Shown: positions 11,301 through 21,578 of the stretch, piece after piece | How the letters are laid out: each line of letters opens with the position of its first letter | Position numbering within the stretch: the stretch's first letter is position 1 | Assembly (NCBI GenBank): GCA_026075535.2 | Contig: AP026541.1 | Span: 2,356,001-2,420,000 of the forward strand | Reading direction: 5' to 3' | Source: Tricholoma matsutake | Taxonomy: Eukaryota > Basidiomycota > Agaricomycetes > Agaricales > Tricholomataceae | Length of the DNA stretch: 64,000 nt | Notes under the pieces: generated by a model | What the model was told of the DNA's origin: nothing | Databases searched by the model: none | Seen by the model: only the letters and a program-made list of their open reading frames with translations | Position numbers and translations under genes: made by a program

Positions 11301-12635
11301 GACTGGAAGATAGAAGACGGCCTTCTATTCTTCTGAGACAGGTGCTACGTCCCAGACAATGGAGAACTATGGAAGAAGCTGGTGCAAAAATACCACGAAG
11401 GAGTAACCAGCGGACACCCGGGACAATGGCAAATGACTGAAATGATCAGGAGAGACTACTGGTGGCTGGGGATGATGATGTACATCAAAAACTACGTTGC
11501 TGGATGTGCAGTATGCCAGCAGATGAAGGTCAACACGCACCCGACGAACCCCCCGCTACAACCGATCAAATCCAAAGCGACAAGACCATTCACGATGGTG
11601 ACAACAGATTTCATAACCGACCTACCAGATTCCGATGGTTATGATGCACTCATGGTCATGGTAGACCATGGGCTTACAAAGGGGGTAATTTTTATCCCTT
11701 GCAGGAAAACTGTGGATGCATTGGGAGCGGCCACCCTCTATCTAGACTACGTCTACAAACGATTCGGCCTCCCAGACAAGATCATCTCCAACAGAGATCC
11801 CCGATTTACCTCGCAGCTGTTCCAGGAACTAGGAAGGCTGCTCGGAATCAAGCTGGCAATGAGCACAGCGTACCACCCCCAGACTGACAGGGAGACAGAA
11901 TGGGTAAACCAGGAAGTGGAAGTATACTTATGGATCTTCTGCTCGAACAACCAGGAGAATTGGAAGCACCTCCTCCCAACCGCGGAGTTCACGCACAACC
12001 AGAGAACACACTCCGTACAGAAGAACTCCCCATTCTACCTCATGATGGGCTATGAGCCCAAGGCAATCCCACTCCCCTACCTGAAGACAAACATACCGGC
12101 CATAGAAAAACGAATAGTTGCACTGCAACGGGCCCAAGATGAAGCGAAGGCAACTCACGAGTTGGCCAGACAAATGATGGTGGAAAGAACAACAAGGCAC
12201 TTCACCCCGTTCAAAGAAGGAGACAGAGTGTGGCTAGAAGCAAAGAACCTCAGAACGATGCACCAAACAAAGAAGCTCGCACCAAAAAGAGAAGGACCAT
12301 TCCCTATCAAGAAGGTCCTGAGCCCACTCTCCTACCGACTGAAGCTGCCAGAACAGTGGAAGATACACCCAGTGTTCCACGCAGCGCTCCTGTCCCCATA
12401 TAAAGAAACCGAAACTCATGGACTGAACTTCCCAGAACCACCGCCTGATCTGATAGAAGGCGAATTGGAATATGAAGTGGAAGCGATCATCAGACATAAG
12501 AAGAAAGGAAGGACCATGCACTTCTTAGTGAAGTGGGTAGGATACCCGACCTCGGAGAACTCGCGGGAGCCCGAGGGAAACCTGAAACACACCAAGAAGA
12601 TCCTGAACGCATATAAACAGCGACGACAGCTGTAG
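8388..12635 (+). pseudogene. Retrotransposon pol (protease, reverse transcriptase, RNase H, integrase, chromodomain)
   Basis: One continuous frame runs from 8,388 to 12,635, broken by stops at 8,778 (TAG) and at 9,102, 9,627, 10,002, 10,899, 11,010 and 11,334 (all TGA). The domains in order are an aspartic protease (LLDSG at about 8,515), a charged coiled linker rich in K and E (8,865-9,250), reverse transcriptase with the catalytic YMDD at 10,308-10,319, and RNase H ([10 protein letters not shown] at about 10,753). Then come an integrase zinc domain (H...H and CAVC, 11,390-11,520), the integrase core, and a chromodomain (12,456-12,630). The second integrase aspartate is asparagine (SNRDPRF, codon 11,790-11,792), and a conserved tryptophan of the chromodomain reads as arginine. 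Most stops sit where arginine or tryptophan is expected. Confidence 0.9.
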
Positions 12636-12718
12636 AACCCCCAAGACCAAGACACCCACTGAACCAACCACGAAAGAAACCACAGAATGCTCCCCACCCC
12701 ATCAACACTACACCTACC

Positions 12719-13202
12719 ATGAACCCTGGCAAGGACTGGGCGAACGGTCATCGACCAACAACCACTGACAAACATACTCCCTGGCAGACCCGCATGGATA
12801 TGCCCGCATGGGATTCCCTTCTGGATTACAAGGGACGACTGGATAAGAAGGATGTCCTTGACCTGTCCCAAATGCTGCCTCTTTGCCTGGAGGAGCATGA
12901 AGGCAGACTACACCTGGGTGAGGACCCAATACGAAGAATGGTGTTTTGAGGAAGAGCGAGACAGGGAAGACTACAGCCTGGAGGACTTCTGCATTGACCG
13001 GACAGGGCTTTGTCCAGGCATGAGGCCACTGGCGGGTGTGAACAGACCCCTGTGGATCGACCTCCTGTGGAATGCCCATTACGATGAAGAAAGCGGATAT
13101 GGTCTGGCGAGAAGACTCCTGCTCAGAGAACATGGAGAGTTGGGAACACTGCTGCGCTCCAACCGATTCCCTCAAACCCAACGATTCCACCCCACCTCTT
13201 GA
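12719..13202 (+). pseudogene. Unassigned reading frames between pol and the 3' LTR
   Basis: After pol, two overlapping frames (12,719-12,949 and 12,852-13,202) encode an acidic, tryptophan-containing segment (RTQYEEWCFEEERDRED; LWIDLLWNAHYDEES). They may be one former protein joined by a frame change near 12,890. I see no membrane segment or signal peptide, so an envelope is not supported. The function is unknown, and it may be a lineage-specific accessory ORF of the retroelement. Confidence 0.4.
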
Positions 13203-13244
13203 CTAGGAAGGAGAAAAAAGATTTTGATCAAAGTCAGTGACTTC

Positions 13245-13263
13245 GAAGATAGAGAGAGGGTGA
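13245..13263 (+). other. Polypurine tract
   Basis: GAAGATAGAGAGAGGGTGA directly abuts the TG of the 3' LTR at 13,264. This is the expected position and composition for the plus-strand primer. Confidence 0.7.
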
Positions 13264-14020
13264 TGTTACAATTTGTTATCCGGACCCACAAGACCAGGCA
13301 CTTCATTTTTCTTGTTCCATTTGACTCACTTCTGATGGGAGATGCTTTGATGCATGGTGACTCCATGCACCTGAACCCACCCCCCATGCATGCTGCAATA
13401 TGACAGCCCTTTGACATGAGGTCCATGACGTCGGACACTCACGATCGACATGCTGCGCCGCAGCATGCCCTTGACACTGGATCCTTGACATCGGATCCAT
13501 GACATCGGACACCTCATGCCAGGCATGAGGCTGTTCTCTTATTGTTCTCCAATATGCTGCGCTGCAGCACTCCTTGACATCGGACTCCTCATGCAAGGCA
13601 TGAGGCCTACTGTTTCTATTGTTCTTTCTATTTATACTTGATAACGATCTTACATTCCGATTGGACAATAGACATCCTCGAACCATATATAAGCTGTAGT
13701 AATACTGTCTGTATTCCTCAGCTTGACCTAATTCAATCAACGGTCTTAGACTCAACCAGAACACTCGACAGCTTAGGAAGCCCCTATCTGTGATAACTCG
13801 AACTCAACAGTTGGAAAGCCTCCAACTGTGATACAAGAACCGACGGTCTACTCCGAAAGCCTCTGAGTACAGCTAGCCGTGATGACTTGAGGAAGTACCC
13901 AAGTGAAGGCAGGAAGCCTGATACACTAGGAAAGTCTCCTAGTGCGATACGAGACAGTTGGAAAGCCTCCAACTGTAGCACACGAAGCCAAGGCTGAGTT
14001 AAAGACCTATAGTCTTAACA
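13264..14020 (+). repeat. 3' LTR
   Basis: It starts TGTTACAATTTG and ends GTCTTAACA. The 757 bp include an extra 104-bp unit between ATGCTGCGCCGCAGCA (13,450) and ATGCTGCGCTGCAGCA (13,554), absent from the 5' LTR. The two units are themselves diverged, so the longer form is probably ancestral. Confidence 0.93.
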
Positions 14021-14398
14021 CTTCATCTGGTGGATACTCAAGCTCTTACTGATCTTGGCATCCCCGCGGGAGACGCAGTACATCTGAAGAACGGTTCACA
14101 GGCATGGTGGTCAGGACCCAAGGTGAAGAACTCCAAGTGCAAAGCAGTTGATCAACCTCCCGAATCCCCTCCAGACCCAAAGAAGTACCATTTTGAGATG
14201 CATTTCAATGATGGCGGGGGCGCATCATACTTTGGGAGTGCTATCAAGCCAGGAAAACCAGACGCTCCTCCTTGCGACTATACATGGTGGTTTTTCTGTC
14301 CATTGACACAACAAATGCAGCCGCTTCCCAATCACCATGTTCCCAAGCTCACACCGGGTCAACTTGCAAGCTTTGATGATGATGACAGTTTTTTTTGA
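14021..14398 (+). pseudogene. 3' part of the interrupted uncharacterised gene
   Basis: It begins with the second CTTCA target duplication and continues the frame broken at 6,575. The joined reading passes through the DLGIPAGDAVHLKNG motif without loss. It then runs through QAWWSGPKVK, a segment rich in aromatic residues (CDYTWWFFCPLTQQM), and a terminal acidic run DDDDSFF before TGA at 14,396. Its intact end suggests the gene was still in frame when the retroelement entered. Confidence 0.55.
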
Positions 14399-14689
14399 CT
14401 CAGACCCCTTTGATCATAGTTCCTCTGCTATTATGAATTCTGGTCCAGACTTGCCATTTGCTACCTCTTGCAACTTTTGTCTGCTTTTTCATATGTTTTC
14501 ATCACCTTCGAACATTTCTGTGTCCCATTGATGTGTGTGATTGTACAGTACTACTGAATGTGAATATTTCAATGTGCTTCTACACAACATATCCTGATGC
14601 TCGGAAGAACCCCCAGGCCTTCTCTCCTGTGATGCTTCTACAGGCAGCTCCAATAACGGAAAGAGAGAGATCATGGTACTAGCGACACA

Positions 14690-15642
14690 AATATGATTTG
14701 ATGACAGAAAAGGCTTGTTTGATAGGGTTCAAATCTGGAGAATATGGTGGGAGAAAAACCAATCTACAACCTAACGAGAGACTCAGTAATTCAGTACTAT
14801 TTCATAGACAACCATGCTCACCTGCTTGGTCCTCGACAAGTTCTTGAATCTCGTCAGCGTGGTGTATGTTGCAGTTGTCGAGGATTAGCACACTGCAAGG
14901 CCCAGGATATGGATTGGTCAGTGGAATCTGTAGAAAAGAGTGCTCAATTGTATGCAAGCAGTGTGTTCCAGGCAGCTCATACAACATGGTCATGGAGAAA
15001 TTGATAAAAATGCCTTGATGTTACTGATCCAGGAATGTCATAGGTGATAATGCCATCCAGCGTAAGGACTGGAAGAATTGACCACCACTGCCCATGAATG
15101 AAGACTCTCCTCTGAATGCATCTTCTCCCTTTCAAGGACCACCCATGTTTCCTCCCCGTAGTTCTTTCATTTTTTGCAGCTTCATCAATAAACATGAGCA
15201 TTGATGGGTCAAGAATGTCTCATCCAATGCAGAGCATGAAGTGAGAACACTGAAGGTCATTTCATTCAATAGCCTTTGCGGTGACACACTTCCGAGAGAA
15301 GTGAAGGCAGCAGAGTGTGTGGAGGAGTGTGGGCATCAAGCACCATACACCACAACAAGAGAATAGCTCAGTTTGAAGCTCATCAAGGTAGGTACAATGC
15401 CTTTGTTCCAGAAGATTGTAAATAAAAGCCATGTCAGTGACCGCCAGCGAGCGTCTCTGCCCAGATCGATGAGTGTGAGGGTTGTATGCAGTCCTGTAGG
15501 TGCAATGGAACTCCAGGGTTTTGTATGTGAGGCTCTTTTTGATTCCAAGGATACCACAGATCTCTTTGACACTGAAATGTTGTTCATAGAATATGATGGG
15601 TACTTGTGCCTTCAAGTCTCGCGAGACAGTCCTGTGAGGCAT
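14690..15642 (-). pseudogene. Tc1/mariner-type DDE transposase, inactivated
   Basis: A cut-and-paste transposase remnant runs on the minus strand from ATG at 15,642. It has an N-terminal helix-turn-helix (FYEQHFSVKEICGILGIKKS), a second DNA-binding helix region, then the catalytic core. The first aspartate lies in MLMFIDEAAKNERT (about 15,190) and the second in SVLILDNCNIHH (about 14,890). The third box reads DLNPIKQAF, where the catalytic glutamate should stand before QAF; here the codon (14,718-14,720) is lysine, a G-to-A change. A stop at 15,262 (TGA in the position of an arginine), another near 15,210, and an insert between the second box and FLHDHV also break it. The terminal inverted repeats were not found. 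Confidence 0.78.
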
Positions 15643-17220
15643 CAAGAGTGATGCTGGTGAAGGCCAATGAGGTGATCTTTGGGCAGCAGTTTCAAAGGTC
15701 CTGTATATAAACACAACCAAAGCTCATTTTTACAAATCGAAGATTCCATATAATTATGAAAAGCACTGTAAATACAAAGGCAAAAATGTGCAGAAGAGTG
15801 AGATTCAATTAACTGCAGTGTACAGGTGCAGTCATCAACTACTTGCTCTTGCTTATCTGCAATTTTGACCCAAATGTTTAAAATAGTTGGCTGTTCACCT
15901 ATATTGTATTATTGATCCCTGCATAGAATTTTAGTGTAATCACTCATCACTTTTTGTTTAACTGAATATCTGGCTTTCGACCTGCTGTAATTGCAATTAC
16001 TATTTTGATGGACAGGATTTTGATTAGTGGGAGAGATGGCACATGCAAGATTTCAACATTCATGATGAAACACTTCTGTTCTACCTCGCACTGCTCATGT
16101 GTATTGCTAGAAGACAAGGTGCTCACTTCACAATCCCTTATATGTATGTGGTTGGCTTAGTTTATCCATTCAAGCCTTGATCTATGTACTATTTCTAGGC
16201 ATCTCAAACCACATCAATGGCATGCATGCAATCACTGGCAGTGGATCAGGAGAAGACGCTCATCAGCATGTACTAAGATAGTCAGATCCAAATCATTCAT
16301 GTGATCTCAATGTGACAACAGAGTGACATTTGGCAAGAGCACACTCAAAAAATCTGATGCAGGTTACAGGACACAATTTAAAAAACATTTGTTGCTGCAG
16401 AAAGTTTTGTATTCATATTTACTAGAACTCTGTGCCGATGGAATTTTAATTTATGGTCGTCAAAATGTGTCATTAGATTTTTGAGTTTTGCAATGCCTAA
16501 ATTCCCAAATAGGAAGATACAGCAGATCTGTGCATCGTGTCACATGTATACACTCATATTCTACTTGACTTACGACTCTCATGGAATAAACATGCCAAAA
16601 AGAAGGTTATTTAATCTCAAGAATCTTGGCAGCTGGGCTGGCATAACGACAAAGAAGAAAAAGAAGAATGGTGAGGCAGAAGTGGCTGACAACAGTGACA
16701 AGAACATGTACACTTTCTCTTATACTTGTTCACTCACCATCACTAATGGAAGATAGAGATATCTCCATATAATATCCTTTCTGACATGGTACACCAGGCT
16801 TGCTTCAGCAGTCCATTCAAAACTCTTAGAGAGCCAATGCCAGCTCATATCTGATACCCTCAGTTCTTCAGCAACCAAACAGTATTCCTTCATTTGATGT
16901 ACTCATGAGCAGTGGACAGGAGCCAGAGAACACTACCACAGATACTGCTGAGGGTGCACCTGAGGTCTAGAATGATGATGAATCTAGGAGGTGGAATCTT
17001 GATGAGGATCCAATTGATGACTCAGACAGTGACAATGAAACCAATGTGGAAGGGCAAGAGGAACAATCAGACATCAGCAATGTTGGAGTTTTCCCACAGC
17101 AATCTATAGCACACATAGCAAACATGCCAAATGACATAGTGCCCATAGTGCCCATAATGATGACAGTGCTCAATATAGCACTACCTAGCATTTACCCCTT
17201 TTAGATTCTAGGAACCACTG
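15643..17220. other. No gene assigned; weak coding traces
   Basis: AT-rich sequence. On the plus strand there are fragments that look formerly coding. One is MPKRRLFNLKNLGSWAG at 16,591, followed by a lysine run. The other is an acidic stretch around 16,900-17,120 containing DEDPIDDSDSDNETN and interrupted by a TAG near 16,970. I cannot assign them to a family. Confidence 0.35.
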
Positions 17221-17606
17221 CTTTTCCACCACAAAGAACCATGGGAACTAATCTGCCTGGCCAAATTGTTTCCCACACTTCTTGCCATTGTTGCCGGCAT
17301 CACCGGCTTGACATTTCTGAGAACTCATTTCGATCTTTGTGCTACGTTGAGTAACCCTGCCCTAATGTCAAGTCACATGTATGTTGAATTTCATAGAAAA
17401 TTGTCGAGCTCAGTGTTCCCATCAAGCTTAGCCTTCTGTCCATTCCCCTGTCATTGTCTCATCAGATCCTGCCACCTTCCTCTCTCCATCAGGACTACTA
17501 CCACTCCACCACCACTCGCCGTGCCAAAAGTGTTGCCCATGTGGCAAACATGGTATTTCGGATGCAAGGGAGGCCCAAATGATGGTAGATGTCATTTGGG
17601 CCCTCG

Positions 17607-17673
17607 GTAAGCTGTTTTTTTATATTTGTTTCTTGTTCTTATCATCTAAATATTGCCTCACTTATCTTTTTAG
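17607..17673 (+). other. Intron-like segment in repeat copy A
   Basis: A 67-bp segment with donor GTAAGC, T-rich body and acceptor CTTTTTAG. It is matched in position and sequence by 62,966-63,037 (72 bp, with branch-like CTAAC) and, without the hairpin, by 62,334-62,397. Confidence 0.5.
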
Positions 17674-17794
17674 GATGTAAGCTACTCATAATGCCAAATG
17701 CAGATGCAAGACGATGCCCAACCATGCCCAATCTATGGCCCTCCCCATCCAAATGGGATGTGGGGCTTGTTTATGTCTCGGAGACCAAGTAGCA

Positions 17795-18180
17795 GTGTTA
17801 GGAGAGCCAGGTAAGCCCCCACTTGAACCCATTGCCATGCCACATCACAGCTAACCTCCCCTGAAACCAGGGATGATGAGGCCCAGCACCTGCTCCCATG
17901 CCTGTGAGGTCCCTCTTGCAGTGTGCATCAGTGGTGGCTCAGTGCTGGGAGAGCCATGTAAGTACCCACCTAAACCCCATTGCCTACCACATCACAGCTC
18001 ACCCCCCCCAAAAGAGGAACTGTTTGCCATGAGGCCCAGCTCCTGCCCCAATGCTTGTGAGTTCCCACTTGTGGTGTGCATCATGGTGGCCGAGCGCCAG
18101 GAGAGCCAGGTAAGCATCCACCTGGACCCACCTCTGCACTATATCACAACCAACCCCCAAAAAACCAGCACCTGTGAGCC
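17795..18180 (+). repeat. Imperfect tandem repeat, about 150-bp unit
   Basis: GGAGAGCCAKGTAAG recurs at 17,801, 17,948 and 18,110, each followed by CCCACCT-type and CACATCACA-type sequence and preceded by a GAGGCCCAGC...TGTGAGKTCCC block. Each unit therefore carries a GTAAG splice-donor-like word. Confidence 0.55.
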
Positions 18181-18585
18181 TGCAGCATGCCTCATCGTGA
18201 CAGCGGTGGCTCTTGACAACAACACCAGCACCAGGTACCCAAAGACAAGACAATCCCCAGCCTATGTAACGATGGTGATCAACACAGCACCCACCCCCCA
18301 TGCCTATGAGCAACTGCTCATAGGGTAGTTTGTGGGTGCACCCTTGACATGGGCTGCACAATGTGCAACGACGTGCATTCCATGGAATGTGCCAGGTCAG
18401 TCATGTAAGTTTTGTTGATGGACAGATATGAACTTCTCAGTAGACAATACAAGTGTAATAGGTAGTAGTAGTATAATATTGTGGAATAGATTTTTGTTTC
18501 GCTCTTAATGTCTTGAAGATATTGAACATAAAATAGCTGTAAGATTAATAATAGATTTTTGCTGATAGAACCTTGTCTAGAGAGC

Positions 18586-18726
18586 ACTACGAAGCACTAC
18601 ATAGCACTACATAATGGAAGTATGAGACTATGTAAACAAGGTAGGGTGCTATGGATGTCTACAGAATGAAAGAACCATGCTACGACACTATGATGCTATA
18701 GAGCACTATGTAGTGCTGTGTAGTTG
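18586..18726. repeat. Small inverted-repeat element (possible MITE)
   Basis: GAAGCACTACATAGCACTACATA on the left is matched in inverse orientation by GAGCACTATGTAGTGCTGTGTAGT on the right, enclosing about 90 bp. The unit AGCACTACATAG is itself repeated and partly palindromic. No coding capacity. Confidence 0.45.
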
Positions 18727-18971
18727 ACCCCGACATTACTGATGGAAAAGCTGAAAGAGGTCTCTTCATGTTTCCCCTGACAATTGAACAGGCTCAGAAG
18801 GCATTTGATGACCCAAGATTTGCAATGTCTTCTATGTGGTTCATGAATGCATATTTCATGGGACTAACTGGCACACAAGCAGCCTGGGCGGCAAAGAAGT
18901 ACCGGGGACACAGAACAATTCCTGCTGATATTTTGGCCCAGTTTGATAAGGCTCTCACAAAAAATAACTGA
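18721..18971 (+). pseudogene. Unrecognised ORF fragment
   Basis: An open frame without a clear start ends at TGA 18,969. It contains FPLTIEQAQKAFDDPRF, MWFMNAYFMGLTG and AAWAAKKYRGHRTIPADI. The conserved look (aromatic and charged residues, helical repeats) suggests the C-terminal piece of a transposon-borne protein, but I cannot name the family. It lies at the edge of the CpG-richer region. Confidence 0.35.
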
Positions 18972-21578
18972 CACAACTTTATAATTCATGTAGATAATTA
19001 CTTATAACACTTAGTTCACCTGTGTATCATACTTACTACTACTGTACATACGTACCTTATACATAATGCGGCCATTTTAATCAGTGCGTTGAGTGCGAGT
19101 CATGTGTCACAGAGAGTCACTGGTCATGTGATCATGCTCGTTCTGATCTCATGCAAATGATGAAGCAAGTGACACCAGATGTTCTGAAAACGCCAGAAAA
19201 CCCAGTTGCCCAAAGTGTAAAGTGCAAATCCTCCGCTGAAGCTTGGCTGAAGCGCAACTCCAATCAGACGAAATGGCGAAAGAGCGATGACGGCAAGGGC
19301 GATTGCAAGGCAGGCTACATACAACGTGCGAATCCCAAACCTCCTGTTGGAAGTTCTTGAGGATTGTGCCAAATGTGAGAAGATCGCCGTCGTACGTCCA
19401 TTCAACCGTAATACCGTCGTGCTATTCCCATGTTCTATCAGCCGAAATACGCTCTCGCTGCGCACCAGACTTCTGGAATGTTTTGGTTATCAGTGCACTG
19501 AGCGTATAGATCGGATCCGTTCGAGAAGCCCAAAGACAATATCAAAACTTTATAGAACTGTCGGTGATTGTAGTCTACCCTCCCGCTAACAATCGAGTTA
19601 AGAGAAAAGTAATGCTCTTCTAGAACCTGATCAACACCTCTATAGACGTCACTGTACCCAGCTTCCTAGCACTGATTCCTGATTCCTAGACCTCTCTTTG
19701 GCAATACTAACGGCCCCCGGATGCATTAACTATAAACTTGCCTCCTCTATCTTGACTTCTAACGGCGTCTCGACTCGCCCACTATCTATGCTCCTCTCCG
19801 CCTCCCTGCCTGTACGCATTTTGTTCGGGCACTTCGGCATCATGCAGACACATACTTTTCGTACTCGGATGTGCCTCTGCGGGTCGACAGGCACGAGGTC
19901 ATAGGCACGAGAAATCCGAACTGTGGGGGGTTGAAACAAAAGATGCCCGTACTGGAACCGTTGAGAGTCGCTCACTTCCTGGACCTTACGAACAACTGAC
20001 ATTTCTCGAACCTAGGGCATGAGCTTGAGATCACAGTGGCTATCGCAGTAGTAGTGCATTTGGATGCAATGCCATGGGTTCTGGAATGCGGTCTCATTTG
20101 TTGGATGGAATGTCATCGGCTCCGAATACAGAGGTTAAGGGATGTCTATCGCTATCACAATTCCGAGACTGCTTCATCTTTGGCTTGCGAAGGGTTGAAA
20201 TCAGTCACATCGACACCAGAAAAATCCCTACAATCTCAACGACCTCTCACGCTCTACAACACGCCCACACGTCCCCTTCTTCTTCCGCATCTCTATGTAC
20301 TCTTTAGTTTCCCAATCGTCAGACTTCCTCTCGCACGTCATGCGTCTAAGTACTCCACTTCCATGCTGGTGCTCTGCCCTGATAACTCCAGCAGCTGGGG
20401 TCCCATCTCATATGCATGCACACCTGCCTTCCTTCTCACGCATCCCCTAGAACCTACATGTCGAAGTATGCTTTTCAGGTCCAGCCACTCAACACTGCTT
20501 CCGCTTCTCCTGCACAAACATTTTCCTATTACAACAGTTCATGGGTCCACTCCCCGCAGATACAATGTCTTTTGCGGTCATGACCGTGATTTCCTGTCAA
20601 CCACGCACCTGGGGTCGATGTCAAAAAGTCTTGTTGGCCCCAATGGTGTGACGTTGCAACCCCCGATCTACGTTACATATTGGGAACAATGAGGTGAGAC
20701 TCTATTCTTCGAGTGTAGACTCGGGAACAATTAAAGGAGGAATATTGGAATCGGATCGGACGGACAGTGTATGTCTATCTGATGATTAGAATCACTCCAA
20801 CCTGACAGGGAACACTTATTATACCATCAGGTTTTTACGACGATACGAAGAAATCGGACTCGCTCATACATGACTTACAAAGGCACCAGAATGAATCTGA
20901 CTTCTGTGCTACTTGACCAATGCTTACTTCGAGTATTCCGTTGCATCAATCCCTCTGAGTTTTCCCAGGTTTTCCCGCTTCAGGGATGTTTGCTTTGTTT
21001 GTTTGTTTGTTTGGTTTTTTTTTTGGTAACTGAGGCCGAACGGCGAAATGACAAGTAGATCTCACACGTTGTCTTCAGTCGGCGGAATGGCATGATCCAT
21101 GGTCATGGTCAGATATCACATCGGGACCAACAGGTTTTCAGGTCAGCTGCAGTTTGTGTTGAAAAGTAAAGGGTGGATCGAAACGAGGTTTTTCCTAGTT
21201 TAGGGTCGCCCGAAAGTTGATCTGAAAACTTGTTGTTCCTGATGTGTATCGATCCCCGTATTGCTCGGTAAATTCTTTCTGATCTTTGTTATGAACCAAT
21301 CTGGAGAGATCGAAGTTTTGAAGGTCTGCTGCGGTACCAGCTATATGGATGGATTCGCACGCGGCGCCGGAGAGGTCCTGACGCTTGCGCGTAATGTGAG
21401 TATAAATTCTTCCAGAAAACAACTGGCGATGTTGAACTCCCGAATTTCACGTGAAGTGAACAAGTGTGCTAGAAAACAAAAGTAAGTTAGAGTTGTTTGA
21501 AGACACTTGTACTTGAATTTCTCTGTGACACTCACTTTTCCTATTTCTCTTCGTACAACAGTGTTTGCGCCGAGTCCA
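18972..21578. other. Region upstream of the P450 cluster, no gene supported
   Basis: CpG frequency rises from about 19,080. Several medium-length frames exist on both strands (for example 19,124-19,465 minus, with two hydrophobic stretches, and 20,036-20,692 plus). None shows a family motif or consistent splice structure. A (GTTT)n plus poly-T tract lies at 20,996-21,023. The sequence just before 21,579 is pyrimidine-rich (TTTTCCTATTTCTCTTCG), a common feature upstream of fungal start codons. Confidence 0.5.

Larger units (their letters stand above)
6576..14020 (+). mobile_element. Ty3/Gypsy LTR retrotransposon (chromodomain type), structurally complete, coding-dead
   Basis: The element is 7,445 bp long with TG...CA LTRs of 653 and 757 bp, a 5-bp target duplication, a primer-binding site, a polypurine tract, gag, and pol in the order protease, reverse transcriptase, RNase H, integrase, chromodomain. 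That order and the terminal chromodomain identify a chromovirus-type Ty3/Gypsy element. Both LTRs and both target duplications remain, so it is one intact insertion. Ten in-frame stops and a substituted integrase active-site residue mean it cannot move by itself. It lies inside the gene seen at 5.4-6.6 and 14.0-14.4 kb. Confidence 0.93.
17250..18370 (+). repeat. Intron-bearing dispersed repeat, copy A
   Basis: Three markers are shared with 62,160-63,060. The first is an 11-bp perfect hairpin GGCCCAAATGA / TCATTTGGGCC (17,572-17,602). The second is an intron-like segment starting GTAAGC at 17,607 and ending TTTTTAG at 17,673, followed by GATGTAAGCTACT. The third is GAGCAACTGCTC at 18,308-18,319. 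No convincing protein is encoded. The element may be a non-coding retroelement or the 3' part of an unknown gene family. Confidence 0.5.

Noticed and set aside
12719..13202. Envelope gene of an errantivirus-like element
   Set aside because: The frames after pol have no signal peptide, transmembrane helix or cysteine pattern, so an env role is not supported.
17873..18361. 151- and 120-codon opposing frames
   Set aside because: They arise from C/A-rich imperfect tandem repeats; both strands are open and neither has a family motif.
20036..20692. 218-codon plus-strand frame upstream of P450-1
   Set aside because: No motif, no splice support, and a composition unlike the adjacent genes; kept only as a note.
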